From: Rotaria sordida
Lineage: Eukaryota; Rotifera; Eurotatoria; Philodinida; Philodinidae
NCBI GenBank assembly: GCA_905250125.1
Contig: CAJNOL010000568.1
Span: forward strand, 59,445-123,444
Length of the DNA stretch: 64,000 bases
Direction of reading: 5' to 3'
A program made the position numbers and the translations under genes. A model generated the notes under the pieces. It was not told where the DNA came from. It did not search any database and was given only the letters and a program-made list of their open reading frames with translations. Shown one piece after another: positions 43,601-52,762 of this stretch. Position 1 is the first letter of the stretch. Each line of letters starts with the position of its first letter.

Positions 43601-46600
43601 TGATCATAAAGAGAATCAATTACTCTAAAACAGACCGTTACAATTTTTTTTCTTTTTTTTTTCTTTTCATTTTTACTTATTAAATTTTCGAATAAATCCA
43701 TTTGTTTCTTCTCTCATTTGTCGAAATGATTTTCTTGTATTATAAACATCAGTTAATGAATAAGGTATTTCATAATTTAATCTAATCCACCATAAACTTT
43801 CATTTAATGCAATAATTATTTGTGGATCAAAATAAACAATAATTAAATATTTTTTTTCATTATTTTCTTTTAAAAATGGTTGTAATAATAATTTTTTTGG
43901 TTGTAATTCACTTGATATTGTCCACCATTCTTGATAGATACGTTTTTGTATATTATCAGCAAATATTAATAATTTTTCATAAGCTAATTTTATTTCATTT
44001 TTTTGTACGACATATGGTAAATTTGATGATTCATTAAGAAGATGATAATTTTTTCTAATACGTTCAATTAAATTATGAACCCACATAGCTTTAGCTGAAT
44101 AATGTGGAAGGAATAGATCGAAAAAATTTTTAACATTTTTTATATCATCTAATGTTTGATAAGAAGCTATTTGGGTACGAATATCATCAATTTGAGATAG
44201 AAATAGACGATAAACATCACGAGTTTTATCAATAAGAATATGATTGATAGTCTAATAATTAAGAAAAAATTAAATTAATGATTATACGAATAAAAATCAT
44301 ACAGTTCGTGATTGAAAATTAACAAATATTTCTAGAATATCAATTATTTGTTCTATAGTTACTGCTTTTATCATGGCTTCATTGATTAATTTAACAATAA
44401 CTAATTCAATTTCATGAACAGATTCCAAAAATCTAAAATAAATATTTTAAATATCCTCATAAACACGGAAAGCTGAATTTGTATAGTTTTCAGATTGAAA
44501 AATCTTCAACTCCATCATGTTTCGTAATAAATTAAAGAAGTCAATCTTCTTGAGTAACATGTTTTATCTGCTATTCTTTTCCATGACTAGTTATCTGCAG
44601 CTAGACATTTTTTTTTACTTCTTGTATTTCGTATTCGCTTATTCTCTAACAAAAGTACATAATAATTACATGTCAACTCAAGATATAGAAAGAGAATATG
44701 TACTGACAAAAGGAACCAATGTTACCAATAGAGATAGGACGAGTACAATCGTTACCAATAGAAGTATTATACTTGTACTTTAAGTTGTCCCTTTACTGAT
44801 GTACAAAAAAGGACTTATTAGTTTTACTTCAGATATAAATCAAATTTATTTACAAACGTTGGCTACCATGGTAAAATTTGTATGCTTTCGAACACGTATC
44901 TGATAATACAGCCTTGTTTTGAGAAAAGACTAAAAACTAAGGAGCTGAAATAGCTTAAGATTGAACGTATATTAGACACAACCATAGATTTTGGCAAGAG
45001 ACATATGTATCGGTTTACGATTAGAATATTGTTAGGAGCTGGAATTTTTAATAATCGCTTTAACATTATGAGTAATTGCCACGGTGATTTCGAGCGAGAG
45101 AGTGACCCTTCCCCAATTTTGGAAAATATTCGTTGTCTTCAATGGAGTTGCCAATGTTTTATTATTTTTTTCGCTCATCAATTCTCGAAAAAGTACTTCA
45201 CCTCCAAAACTTGCTCAACTTTAGCAAAAATATTATAATCGATCTTCCTCTATCTTGGTGACCGTAGGACGTCTCCAGGTGATTGGTAAAGTTTCAATAA
45301 AACAAAAAGATACTTTTAATACACAACAAGACATTATTTTATATGTCAAATAAAAATACAAAATACTTTTCTAAAAGTCCAATTACAAATACTCTCATTC
45401 TAATTCTAATTATCAATAGTACTTGTATTAGCTTTGCACATTTCAATAATGAGTATAGCAATGAAATGGGTCTTTTACTAATTTTTAGTGTACTATTATC
45501 GATTATCATGATTCTTTAGATTTTAGCTGTGTTTCTGAAATGACTAGATTCTCCATCTTTTCTATACTTAATTAGTTGTATGTAAATCAAATTATTTTAT
45601 ATAAATTTACCGTTTCAACTCTTGAGACCATATGGAATGAGCATGAGAAGAAATATCAAGCATATATTTCGAATAATGTTTTAATAAAAGTAATGCTCGA
45701 TCAAATGCTTGTTGACTTTTTTCGAGTGTATGTTGATATTCATCACCTTGAATACCACCAAAAAGTGGTAAACTTTCTTTTTTATTATCTCGATACCATC
45801 CAAAAAGTTTCATACATTCACATATCTAAAAATATTTTATGTTTATATGTTTCTTAAATTCACAAAAAAATAAAATACTTCATCGATTTCATTCAAACGT
45901 TGTCGAAATAATTGAATCGAATAAAAAAGAACATCTTTTTGAAAATTATTTGTCATTAATGGTTTATTCGAATATTTGTCATGCAATGTTAAGATCTATG
46001 ATATATGAAAATAAGAGAACAAAAGAAATTAGAAAAAAAAGAACAACGAAACATTGAATAAAGAATTACATGTAAACATGTTTCCATATAAAGATCAATA
46101 ATTTGAAAACATTCTTGAAGAATATTTTGTGTTGAAAGAACATAGCCTTGAAAAAGACGTTTTATACTAATTGAGCGAGAACATCGACCAATGATTTGAT
46201 TGTTTATCTATAAAGACTGATCACATTCAATAGTCTAAGTATAATGTCTCAGACAACGTTAATTATAAAAATAGGTGTTTTTTCTTTAATCTCATAATAA
46301 ACTAATATTATAATACTTTTAAAATACTCATCCAAATCTATAATAGATGAATCAAGAAGAGTAGTAGCTGCCAATCTAATTGCAAGAGTTCAAAATAGTA
46401 TCACTTATATGTCGCCAGTCAGAAGGTATGTAAATATGCATAAATACACAAATCAAAAGAAAATCTCCATACTACGAAATCAGCTTTCTGAAAGACTGTA
46501 TGTGAGCAATTTCATTTGATAGCGACGTGACTGCACAGAATAAAAATGCGTAAATCTCTTGATTTAGAGCTGGTTTCTAAGTATCACATATGTAATTGGG

Positions 46601-49600
46601 TACTCTACATACTCTGAGAAACTTAATCCTAGACACATTTGTTCGGATGAATTACTCTTAAAAACACAAGCGTTAACAATGTTGTACAAAACACAAGAGA
46701 AGTTTCGTTGCATGGGATTCTGTATAAACGTATTACAAATTCAAACTAATGACGTAATCGAGTACGTATATAAAAAGAAAAAAATAAGCTTATCACTTTT
46801 CGGAAATTTTAAGTTTATGATAAAACCAAGCTCTTTGTTTCGATATATGAGAGCGTCTCTAGAAAACCGGTTCTTAACAAGCGGATTTTTTGGAGTTAGA
46901 TCGTGCTGAAAACTTCACAAGAGATGCCGTTTTTAGTGCGGAGTTTATTCTTGGATTTTTCAATCATACAGCTAGAAAATTTGTTTGCTAATCAAGTTTT
47001 CACTAGTTAACTAATCAGTTTTAATTTGATGTGAACTCCAAGAACCAACATTTTTACATATATTCATAGATATGTAACATGTCCTGATTAAGGAACGGAA
47101 CTGGTTATGATCATCTAGTTCTTTTTATATGACTTGAATGTCTCATTTTTATCCTTGCCGCAGTGATGTAACCAAATTGCACAAGTATCCCGAAATAGAG
47201 CAGTCGGAAACTGAGACCTAAGAGAAAATCAAGTGCTTAATTACCTAGTTCATGTAACAAGAACTAGAAGCTGTCACTCACCTATCTATTCATGGTAAAA
47301 GAGCTTATTCAGAAAAATTAGTCTGGTAAAAAATCAATGTCAATTAAAAAATAGTCATGTTTCGTTTTGCTTGCAAATGCTCGGATGCAGGTTATGACTA
47401 ATCTACATGCTCTTCTACAATAAGCCAATATTCTTCATTTGTTAAGTCTTCGATTTTATCGTTGAATGTATTCAAAGTTCAAATGAATGAAACAAAAATC
47501 CCCTTTAGTTAATTGTAAATGAAAACATACCTTGCTAATAACTAATTTAATCCTTTCAGAAGTTGCAAAGAATTTTGAATGATGCCATGTAATTAAAATT
47601 CTATAGAAAATATCGATAATAACTGATTTTAATTTTTCTAGTGATATATCATTGAGTTGAAAAGAAGGTTCAGCCAAAATTTTTAAAAATTTTAAACAAT
47701 CTTCTACATATTCGATAAATTCCTAGGTTTATTTAGAATCGAAATATTATAATATTAAAAAAAATCATTCTTTTACTTGAACTTCATTTTCAGCTTGTAA
47801 AAATTGTTGTATATAAGCAGATTTGGACAAGATTAATACTTGAATTATATTTTGTAATTCAGTTCTTTGTAATTGTTTACGAATATAATGAAGATCTGTA
47901 AGACATTCTTGCCAAAAATTTATTTCTTCATGAATACCAATTGATTGCTCATTTATACTCATTAAACGATCTTGAATGAGAAGTACTTCTTTCAATTGAT
48001 GATGCCATTTGAGCATAATACCTAGAAAAATATATTTAAAAATTTTAAGATCTCAAGATTTTCTTTTTTGTATCATAGAACAATCGAATGATATATGAGT
48101 CTAGAAATAAAATTAGTTGAAACTTTATTTTTGAAAATAGCTAGAATACAATATTTCCTTCATGAAATATCTATCCCAACTGGTATCTACTATTTAAACT
48201 CATATTGAGTCCAGAAGAAGGTCTCAGTAAAACTAGCAAAAGTCTAAAAGGGTTCGTCTTCATGGGCCTTTGACACTGAGCTATGACCTATTTACCTAAT
48301 TTTCGACTCATTTATAGGTAGTTCTCGAAAAATCAAATCATGGAGCTTTAATATAAAATTCTGCCTCTAGATAGATATTGTGACTCTTAGAATATTCTTA
48401 AAGTTTCAGTCAAAAAGAATGTTCCTTTATTAAGATATTGAATTTTCAAAAAAAATAGCACTCTGCCACACGCATGTCATAAACAAACGAGTCCCTTCGA
48501 AAATTCAATAATTCCACGAAGGAACATCCTTTTCGGTCGAAACTTTCAGAATAGCCTACAAGTCAATATAAAGGTCTACAGGCAAAACTTTGAATCAAAA
48601 CCCTGTTATTTTGTTTTTCGAGAAGTATCTAAAAACGGGTCGAAAGTCCAATTCACCAACCATAACTTGACTTTAAAAACCAACGGAGCTGAGCCATTTT
48701 CGGCTTTTGTTAGTTTTATTGAGACCTGCTTGTAGGTTCAATAGAAGCTTAAGCGGTGGATGTTACTTGTGTAGCAGTTTTCTCACCAGGTCTTCTTCTT
48801 TATTTCTTTAACTAGAACATAGCTTTTTATTTTTCCAAATGAATAGTATCATTTTTGAGCTATTATTGCGATTTCATATGATCGTTTGAAATCGAAAAAA
48901 TTTACTAATTCTCAATGAATAAAAACCATTTCATATGTATATCTACTTTCAAATCTTGTAACAAGTGCTTTATCTTTAATAAGTTCTTCAATTGTTTTAT
49001 CAACACCATCTTTTGGAATAAATAAATATGTCATAGATAACATGTTTTTATATTGTATTTCATAGAATGTTGCTAAAAATTGATTAAGTTCACTAGCAAA
49101 ATCATTTTTAATCACTACAAAATTCTAAAGTAAATTTAGATAATATATTGAAAATTTATTACGTACTATCCTGTACTGTTGTATCATCCATAAATAAGGG
49201 TCCAAATAGTGTTGATACAAGTGCTGTTAAACATGGAATTGATTTTCCATTAATACATCCAAATTGAATCTGTTTAAGAAATTCATCAATTGATATAATA
49301 CATTCTGATGAATCACTTTTACGAATAAAATAACATAAATTATAAATTATGTTAATTGAATTAGCAGTAAATGGGATCGAATGAAGAAGTTGTAAAGATG
49401 AAGTATGCCGATCGACATAAGCAATAAGAACACGTTGTTGATTCGATGAAAGATAATTTTCTAGAATAGTTAATAGATCATTTGTCCACATTTCATCTGT
49501 TAATTCTGGCAATATAATTAATTTTTGAACATAATCAAGCTAGAAAATTCAAAACAAAAAAGCCATTATTAATCAACGTTGAAAAATAATTTCGTACAAG

Positions 49601-49681
49601 TGAAATATCGATGTTTGTTTCCAATATATTCAATAGATGTGTTTTTTTATCTGTCATATTGTTATAAACTGTCTCGATCAT
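10002..49681 (-). CDS. DNAH2: Axonemal inner-arm dynein heavy chain, DNAH2 type, many exons, apparently complete
   Basis: Motor ATPase subunit of the axonemal inner dynein arm (I1/f type heavy chain), which slides doublet microtubules to bend cilia and flagella. The proposed ATG is at 49681-49679 and the stop is 10004-10002; the protein ends ALLMNLDN, close to the vertebrate DNAH2 end. Between them, several dozen exons follow the DNAH2 order without a missing module: tail, linker, AAA1 P-loop GPAGTGKTE, AAA2 P-loop [12 protein letters not shown]3 P-loop [12 protein letters not shown]4 P-loop GIGGSGRQS, coiled-coil stalk with microtubule-binding tip, AAA5, AAA6 and C-terminal domain. The linker block starting DYLETKR and the C-terminal block INYGG-like/AFGQHPNAD match DNAH2 better than other heavy chains I recall. 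Many introns are 50-70 bp, but about fifteen are 0.5-2.4 kb and carry repeats. Exact exon borders were checked only at some junctions; no disabling mutation was noticed. Confidence 0.9.
11067..11848. other. DNAH2: DNAH2 intron, no recognised content
   Basis: About 0.78 kb with no repeat family or reading frame that I could recognise. Other long DNAH2 introns where I see only AT-rich sequence are about 12130-12570, 28265-28795, 44440-45608 and 46215-47525. The one at 44.4-45.6 kb has two short direct copies of GTTACCAATAGA near 44722 and 44752. Confidence 0.4.
13941..14836. mobile_element. Non-autonomous DNA element with TIR CAGTATGTCGGCTTGTCC
   Basis: The left end CAGTATGTCGGCTTGTCC (13941-13958) is mirrored at the right end (14819-14836), whose reverse complement reads CTGTATATCGGCTTGTCC. 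Both are followed inward by GTAACGC-like sequence. The element is 896 bp, has no reading frame, and lies in the 2.4 kb DNAH2 intron between 13590 and 15965. Inside are four GTAACnCTGTTAC imperfect palindromes at 13963, 14132, 14321 and 14341. No clear target-site duplication was identified. The rest of the intron (14840-15960) is AT-rich with nothing recognised. Confidence 0.65.
17425..17512. mobile_element. Short TIR element family D, copy 1
   Basis: An 88 bp unit bounded by AGTGTTTTATC and its near inverse GGATAAAACATT, with internal CTAGATTTTCTCTT next to the left end. It shares both ends with the 22.0 kb copy. It lies in a DNAH2 intron. Confidence 0.5.
17711..17980 (-). repeat. Family B repeat, inverted copy
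   Basis: The left part (GTGAAACACGATCTAAAAGA) is the reverse complement of the right end of the family B copy at 23.85-24.95 kb. The part near 17935-17975 is the reverse complement of that copy's left end (CTGTTAGCGCAATCCCTGTG). It is about 270 bp, shorter than the other copies, and has a CTCCTCCTCCTCC run. Confidence 0.6.
18845..21268 (-). other. DNAH2: DNAH2 exons: coiled-coil stalk and microtubule-binding tip
   Basis: The block 21255-21045 is a charged heptad-rich helix (stalk coiled coil 1). The block about 20985-20755 ends coiled coil 1 and begins the tip, with [10 protein letters not shown] and [13 protein letters not shown]. After an intron of about 1.2 kb, the block near 19575-19500 ([10 protein letters not shown]) and the long block 19460-18860 give the rest of the tip, coiled coil 2 and the start of AAA5 ([14 protein letters not shown]). 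The two strands of the stalk are about the usual length. Confidence 0.82.
19600..20750. other. DNAH2: DNAH2 intron with a GC-richer hairpin patch at 20150-20240
   Basis: Most of this 1.15 kb intron is featureless. A patch at about 20150-20240 is much richer in G and C. It can form stems such as GATGA/TCATC and GGCGA/TCGCC. I compared it mentally with U1, U2, U4, U5 and tRNA consensus and found no match. Confidence 0.3.
21300..23465 (-). other. DNAH2: DNAH2 exons: AAA4
   Basis: The block at about 23465-23195 contains the conserved dynein AAA4 P-loop GIGGSGRQS. The next (about 22920-22760) has FLFIDTQI and [18 protein letters not shown]. Blocks at about 21845-21520 have [19 protein letters not shown] and [12 protein letters not shown]. 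The exon after 21300 leads into the stalk. Confidence 0.82.
22004..22158. mobile_element. Short TIR element family D, copy 2
   Basis: This copy is bounded by ATGTTTTATCTAGATTTTCTC and GGATAAAACACT, the same ends as the 17.4 kb copy, but 155 bp long with a GC-rich inner part (about 22080-22145). It lies in an intron between the AAA4 blocks of DNAH2. No reading frame of its own is seen. Confidence 0.5.
23851..24945 (+). repeat. Family B repeat, split by a family A insertion
   Basis: The left end has GCGCAATCCCTGTGGGATCA then GTGAAACAC. The right end has CTTTTAGATCGTGTTTCAC. The same two ends occur at 28.93-29.68 kb and, more diverged, at 34.48-34.88 kb. Bases 24079-24693 are a family A foldback element, so the B copy was already present when A inserted. 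The whole lies in one DNAH2 intron. Confidence 0.6.
24079..24693. mobile_element. Foldback element family A, copy 1
   Basis: The two halves are inverted repeats of each other: the left end TGAGGAAGCTACCCCAAATG and the right end, reversed, ACAAGGATACTATCCTAAGTG. They continue as GTTTGAGCT, AAAAGCCTAAAAGG and TTTCAGnnnAAAnnnAnG blocks towards a centre near 24390. No coding capacity. Arms are roughly 280-300 bp. Confidence 0.7.
26380..26903. mobile_element. Foldback element family A, copy 2
   Basis: Same arm sequence as copy 1 (TGACACCCATCGTTTGAGCT at the left; matching inverse with CTCAAACAGC near the right). It is about 520 bp, with a shorter centre than copy 1. It lies in the AAA2-AAA3 DNAH2 intron (about 25985-27340), whose remaining sequence is AT-rich and unrecognised. 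Confidence 0.68.
27339..30125 (-). other. DNAH2: DNAH2 exons: AAA2
   Basis: The P-loop GKTLSGKTT lies in the block 29903-29700. Later blocks at about 28915-28800, 28262-27985 and 27800-27345 contain [32 protein letters not shown] and [10 protein letters not shown], then the AAA2-AAA3 connector with [13 protein letters not shown]2 binds nucleotide structurally in dyneins. Introns here carry a family B element at 28.9-29.7 kb. Confidence 0.82.
28933..29685 (+). repeat. Family B repeat
   Basis: It begins CACAATCCCTGTGGGGTTAA followed by ATGAAACACGAT and ends TTTCTGATTATGTTTCAC, matching the 23.85 kb copy at both ends. It fills nearly the whole DNAH2 intron between 28918 and 29700, starting within about 15 bases of the polypyrimidine tract of the minus-strand splice acceptor. 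Confidence 0.6.
30170..31860 (-). other. DNAH2: DNAH2 exons: AAA1, the main ATPase site
   Basis: Walker A GPAGTGKTE is split by a 69 bp intron (31649-31717) in the codon after GPA. Walker B CFDEFNR is split by a 58 bp intron (30802-30859). The sequence [13 protein letters not shown] and the sensor region FITMNPG are intact. AAA1 is the essential hydrolysis site of dynein, and all its catalytic motifs look functional. An exon gap of about 0.6 kb between the two motifs carries a family A element. Confidence 0.85.
30925..31503. mobile_element. Foldback element family A, copy 3
   Basis: The left end ACAAGGAAACTACTCGAACTG and the right end (reversed) ATGAGGAAGCTACTTGAACTG are inverted repeats. 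The arms run about 280 bp to a centre near 31215. It occupies the intron between the Walker A and Walker B exons of DNAH2 AAA1. Confidence 0.72.
32230..32590. mobile_element. Foldback element family A, degraded copy 5
   Basis: The right half resembles family A (CTTATAACTCTTCATTACTA, CGAATCCTTTTAATCTTTTC, GAGACCTATTCGTAG). The left outer arm is shortened. It lies in the DNAH2 intron 32160-33500, whose remainder shows nothing recognised. Confidence 0.45.
34478..34880 (+). repeat. Family B repeat, diverged
   Basis: Left part GTACAATTCGTGTAGAATTA and ATGAAATATGAT; shared inner ATATCTTAAATTTAG; right part CCCTATACTTCAACATTCCT. These align to the 28.9 kb copy with many differences. It is shorter than that copy. 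Confidence 0.45.
35519..36487. mobile_element. Foldback element family F in a DNAH2 intron
   Basis: A long inverted repeat. The left arm about 35519-35840 (ACAGGGTTAGAAATAATATT ... GGTTCGATAGAGCTCGTCGA) matches in reverse the right arm about 36170-36487. Arms are about 320 bp, with a loop of about 330 bp. The loop has a small perfect hairpin, CATTCGATGCAG ... CTGCATCGAATG, near 35987-36020. No transposase is encoded. It is non-coding filler of the 2.3 kb intron 34445-36765. Confidence 0.7.
37780..38000. mobile_element. Foldback element family A, core remnant (copy 6)
   Basis: Only the centre of family A is recognisable: GGATAAGTCTATTTGTCAG, then ATTTCACCTCAAAAGAATATG, and the same blocks inverted after the centre near 37895. 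The outer arms are missing. It lies in the DNAH2 intron 37245-38395, which also has a GT run at about 38275-38293. Confidence 0.4.
39592..39738 (-). pseudogene. hAT transposase C-terminal (dimerisation) remnant
   Basis: Translation of the minus strand gives [19 protein letters not shown] and then [13 protein letters not shown], the signature of the hATC dimerisation domain of hAT-superfamily transposases (SATxERxFSxAG). Only about 45-50 residues remain before stops. It lies inside the DNAH2 intron 39300-40895 in the gene's own direction. I found no terminal repeats or upstream catalytic region, so this is a dead fragment. Confidence 0.7.
41908..42760. mobile_element. Foldback element family G, near-complete palindrome
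   Basis: The left arm begins TGAATAAATTTTCATAGGAA with TCTGCGGTTTTCA; the right arm ends with the inverse (TGAAAACCGCAGGCTTCTAT ... TTCCTATCAAAAATCATTCA). Arms run about 410 bp to a loop of about 25-30 bases near 42334, where ATATTTGTTTTTAGGTTTAA faces AACCTAAAAACAAATATCA. No reading frame. The rest of this DNAH2 intron (42760-43100) is AT-rich. Confidence 0.78.
43100..49681 (-). other. DNAH2: DNAH2 exons: N-terminal tail (DHC_N1 region)
   Basis: Coding blocks include about 49681-49590, 49540-49160, 49120-48905, 48020-47765, 47725-47530, 46205-46075, 45930-45610, 44430-44240 and blocks down to 43100. They encode the tail that dimerises and binds intermediate chains. The first block (starting MIETVYNN) joins in phase 0 to a block with PELTDEMW, similar to the start of the conserved part of DNAH2. 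Vertebrate DNAH2 has about 80-90 extra residues before this point, absent here or on an unseen upstream exon. Tail sequence is weakly conserved, so borders are approximate. Confidence 0.65.
48162..48787. mobile_element. Foldback element family A, copy 4
   Basis: The left part has CTCATATTGAGTCCAGAAGA and AGCAAAAGTCTAAAAGGGTT. The right arm is the inverse, ending GTAGCAGTTTTCTCACC. It is about 625 bp with the centre near 48470, in the DNAH2 intron 48027-48905 of the tail region. Confidence 0.66.
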
Positions 49682-50644
49682 CGTTGTTTTTTTCTAGACG
49701 ATCAATACAAACTTAATTATCAAGAATAAAAACTTGTCAGAAGTTCTTTAGAGAAATTAGTTTGAGCGCAAACATAACTTTGTGTTTTATTCAAACATTA
49801 TTTTCTTTCAATCTAATAGATAAAAAATTATCAACAAAATTTCCTTTAGAATATTGTCAAAAAATAGAACAATATTTTGTCTAAAATATTTTTTTTGTAA
49901 AGTAGCGACATCTATGCTAGGTTTACTTCCTTTTTCGAAGAATTTTATTTTTTTAATATCCTTCTGAATTATTATAAATTTCAAATAATCCATTTTTTCA
50001 AAATTTTATACATAAAAACATATCTTTCTCATTCCATGCGTCATGTGACAATGACACACATTGCATCATACTTGTCTGTAGTCATTACAAAAACCTTATG
50101 GCGTTTCAAATATATTTCATCATCATTTGATTCATTTGATGTATTCAAGAATAATGACTATTTGAAACAGCAGCGACCTTTTTAGGCGCCTCAGCTACGG
50201 CTAAGCAAGCACGAACTTTACCGTGCCTTTTTTTAAAAGTAAGTTAAAACAATTGTTCTTTAGAATACTTAAGTCAACTCTATCATAAATAGAATGTATC
50301 TGCAATAAGATATCTTGTCTGATGTCATAACACACTTATAGTAAGAACATATCCAATCATCTATATGCAACAGTTATACTATAGAATGATATTAAAGAGC
50401 TTTGTCCATGGTCATCATTGAGTTTTTATGCAGCAGTAACGGAATGATACTACTCCAGGGATCGAGCTTGACCCTTCCTCGTCCCTGCCTTCTTTCAAAA
50501 TGTATATTCATCTTTCCCAAAGAGAAATTCCTGATAAAATATAGGTCAACAAACACCATCAAAAGCTTGGTTCATTATCCTATCGAATAATTTTCTATAA
50601 AGATCAAACAGTTGATCTTATTTTAATCTTAAACAATATAATCA
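49682..50644. promoter_or_regulatory. Divergent promoter interval between DNAH2 and the ATF4-like gene
   Basis: About 1 kb separates the divergent start codons. No coding region is convincing. A less AT-rich stretch at 50175-50225 and another at 50450-50500 stand out. Promoter role is inferred from the head-to-head arrangement. Confidence 0.4.
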
Positions 50645-50665
50645 ATGGTTCTTTTTCTTGTTTAG
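50645..50665 (+). promoter_or_regulatory. Possible short first upstream ORF (6 codons), or a 3' splice site
   Basis: ATG at 50645 is followed by five codons and TAG, encoding MVLFLV. It could be the short upstream ORF1 of an ATF4-type leader. However, the same bases (GGTTCTTTTTCTTGTTTAG) are an excellent splice acceptor. If splicing (cis or spliced-leader) joins at 50666, this ORF is absent from the mRNA. Confidence 0.35.
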
Positions 50666-50673
50666 CTCTAATC

Positions 50674-50811
50674 ATGCAAATCAAAATGGCGTTTGCCACT
50701 ACTATTTCCGCATTATCGGTTTCACATATACACGAACAAAATGCATTTCGAATATCCTCAACCTGGCGAACTTTTGACACCAACCATCAACGATGGTGGT
50801 GGCGTCAATAG
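50674..50811 (+). promoter_or_regulatory. Upstream ORF overlapping the ATF4-like start codon out of frame
   Basis: ATG at 50674 opens a 45-codon frame that ends with TAG at 50809-50811; a second in-frame ATG is at 50686. It runs past the main ATG (50741) in a different frame and overlaps the main CDS by 71 bases. Vertebrate and invertebrate ATF4 mRNAs carry just such an overlapping inhibitory uORF, which makes main-ORF translation depend on eIF2alpha phosphorylation. The geometry is seen; the regulation is inferred. Confidence 0.65.
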
Positions 50812-51541
50812 TATCAATCCCATCTTAACATCAAATGATTTATTTTCATTTGATGATAATGATGTTTGTTTTTCTTCAGTTTCATCGAAGAAAAATGAAT
50901 ATGAATTACTATCGAAAGACAATATAAATGAAAATAATGATAATAATGAACATCAACAATATGACTTATTTTCAACATTTGAATTTCCTGTTTTAAGTGA
51001 ACTCGATAAAACAGGTAAAAAAGGAAATTTATAATATTCTTATAATTAAATTTATTTTTACTTAGAATTACAAATGGATCTTTTAGAATTTGATAAATAT
51101 ACTAGTCAATCATCGATTCCATGTTCTCAAATAGATGTTCTTAATTCATCAATATCTGATGATTCAATATTTCCATGGATTGGTGAAGAATGTACAGTTG
51201 AATCTGAAAAAACAGATGATATGACTGTACCATCATCACCATCAATGTCATCAGACAGTTTATCTCCTGGAATAGCAAGAAAAAAATCAACAAAGAAAAC
51301 AAGTTTATCAGCAATGGAACGTAAATTAAAAAAGAAAGGTCAAAATAAAACAGCAGCTGAAAAATATCGTAAAAAGAAACAAGCAGAACGATCTGAATTA
51401 ATGACTCGATATTCCAATTTAAAAAGTCATAATCAAGAATTGAAGTATAAATTCGAAAATTTAACATTTCGTCTTGAAAACTTCAAACAATTATTTGTTG
51501 ATGTACTTCAAATACCAATCCCATCAAAGGAATCAAATTAA
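50741..51541 (+). CDS. ATF4: ATF4/ATF5-type bZIP transcription factor, two exons
   Basis: Nuclear basic leucine-zipper factor of the ATF4/ATF5 family, effector of the integrated stress response that induces amino-acid synthesis and stress genes. Exons 50741-51014 and 51066-51541 join in phase 1 across a 51 bp intron, giving 249 residues. The bZIP is at about residues 175-240. Its basic region KKKGQNKTAAEKYRKKKQAE carries the ATF4-characteristic QNKTAAxxYR, and leucines fall at heptad positions about 203, 210, 217 and 224. The N-terminal half is acidic and Ser/Asn-rich, as expected for an activation domain, with Ser-Pro sites at about 148-158. The protein is shorter than human ATF4 (351). The start at 50741 is the first ATG in this frame. 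A polyadenylation signal AATAAA lies at 51708-51713. The gene is divergent to DNAH2. Confidence 0.88.
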
Positions 51542-52393
51542 CAATTTTTCAAGAAAATATCTCTTATATTGTTCCTATTATTGTCACAGTGTTCTTTTTA
51601 TTTTATCGTCACTCGTCTATTTACCCTTTTTTATTTGCTGTCCTTTTTCTTTTGTATACTAATATAATTAATATATATGCGTTCATTTACAAAAAATATA
51701 TTTAATCAATAAATCATCTTTATCCATAATCAAATAACTATTTTAAATGAATCCATTCTTGAATTAGCTTTCAAACTATATTTGATCTTATGTCATCGCG
51801 TAAATGAAAATTTACAAAGCTTATCAGATGAATAAATCAGTTACATGTGTTATATTCAGATTAGTGAGTGTTGTCTAGCAGATTGATTAGGAAAATTATC
51901 TTTTGGTCACTAAACACATTATAGCGAAAGAAGTGATAGAGAATATTTAGGATATGAGTATAGGTGGTGGAACAATTTTAATCTAGAAAAGACTCAAAAT
52001 TCTTTTCCAGACGATGATGGAAGGCGAGATAAAAAAACGGACGAATTTTTAGTTTTATAATACTCACTCTAATGAAAATATATTTCTACAATCATTCATT
52101 TCAAAAATTGGAAAATAATAAAAAATTTTACTGCAATATTAACTTTTCTAGTATATGATTAGGGCGTACACAAAAATATTAAACCTAATGCAAAGAGAAT
52201 AGAATAAGCAGTGCAAAAAAATATTATTCATGATCACAAAAAAACTTTTCTAATCTGAGTTTTTTTAAAATAAATTCAGAGTCGATATTGTTCAAGGTTA
52301 GTTTATCGAATTTTTCTATATGAATATGAGGAATAATGACATGATTGAAACATTGTTGTGCCATACTTGATCGTAGATATGTATTTATTCGAT
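51542..52393. other. Intergenic after the ATF4-like gene
   Basis: The first 170 bases are probably its 3' UTR, with AATAAA at 51708-51713. The rest is AT-rich with no gene or repeat family recognised. Confidence 0.5.
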
Positions 52394-52672
52394 TCATACA
52401 CTAAAAGATTTTTCAGCTTTTGTTGTTGTTACAGGAGCAGTTAAATATAAATGTATTGGTGTACCAAATTCACAGAACATAGTTTTTCCAATAGTTTGTA
52501 CATTGAATATATCGCAGATAATTTGAATTTTTGAAATTTTCTTTATACCACAATTATTTTCTAAGTTAATAATAGAAAAATAATCAGCTAATATCTTCGG
52601 TTCATGTTGTAAACAAGAAATATTAATATCATCAGTTAAATCAATATGACGATATGTTTGAACTAACTGTAT
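52394..52672 (-). pseudogene. Probable transposase C-terminal remnant (hAT-like)
   Basis: An open minus-strand frame of about 92 codons ends LYLTAPVTTTKAEKSFSV then a stop. The PVTTxxxEKSFS pattern resembles the hAT dimerisation domain (PVTSxxxERSFS). Upstream residues (HIDLTDDINISC) are not diagnostic. No ends or catalytic core were found. It might instead be the tail of an unrelated decayed gene. Confidence 0.35.
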
Positions 52673-52762
52673 GATTATTAGTAACTACAGCTGTTTTGGA
52701 TTTTTTTTGAAAAAAAAGATATAATTTGACAGTTTCGCAAAATTTTGTCTGTCAAAATATTA

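Noticed and set aside
44500..45300. Possible mobile element in the 44.4-45.6 kb DNAH2 intron
   Set aside because: Only two short GTTACCAATAGA direct copies; no inverted ends and no coding remnant.
47400..47460. Minus-strand [20 protein letters not shown] frame in a DNAH2 intron
   Set aside because: It does not match the DNAH2 order (the block at 46.2 kb follows directly on that at 47.5 kb in family alignment) and ends in a stop. Treated as chance.
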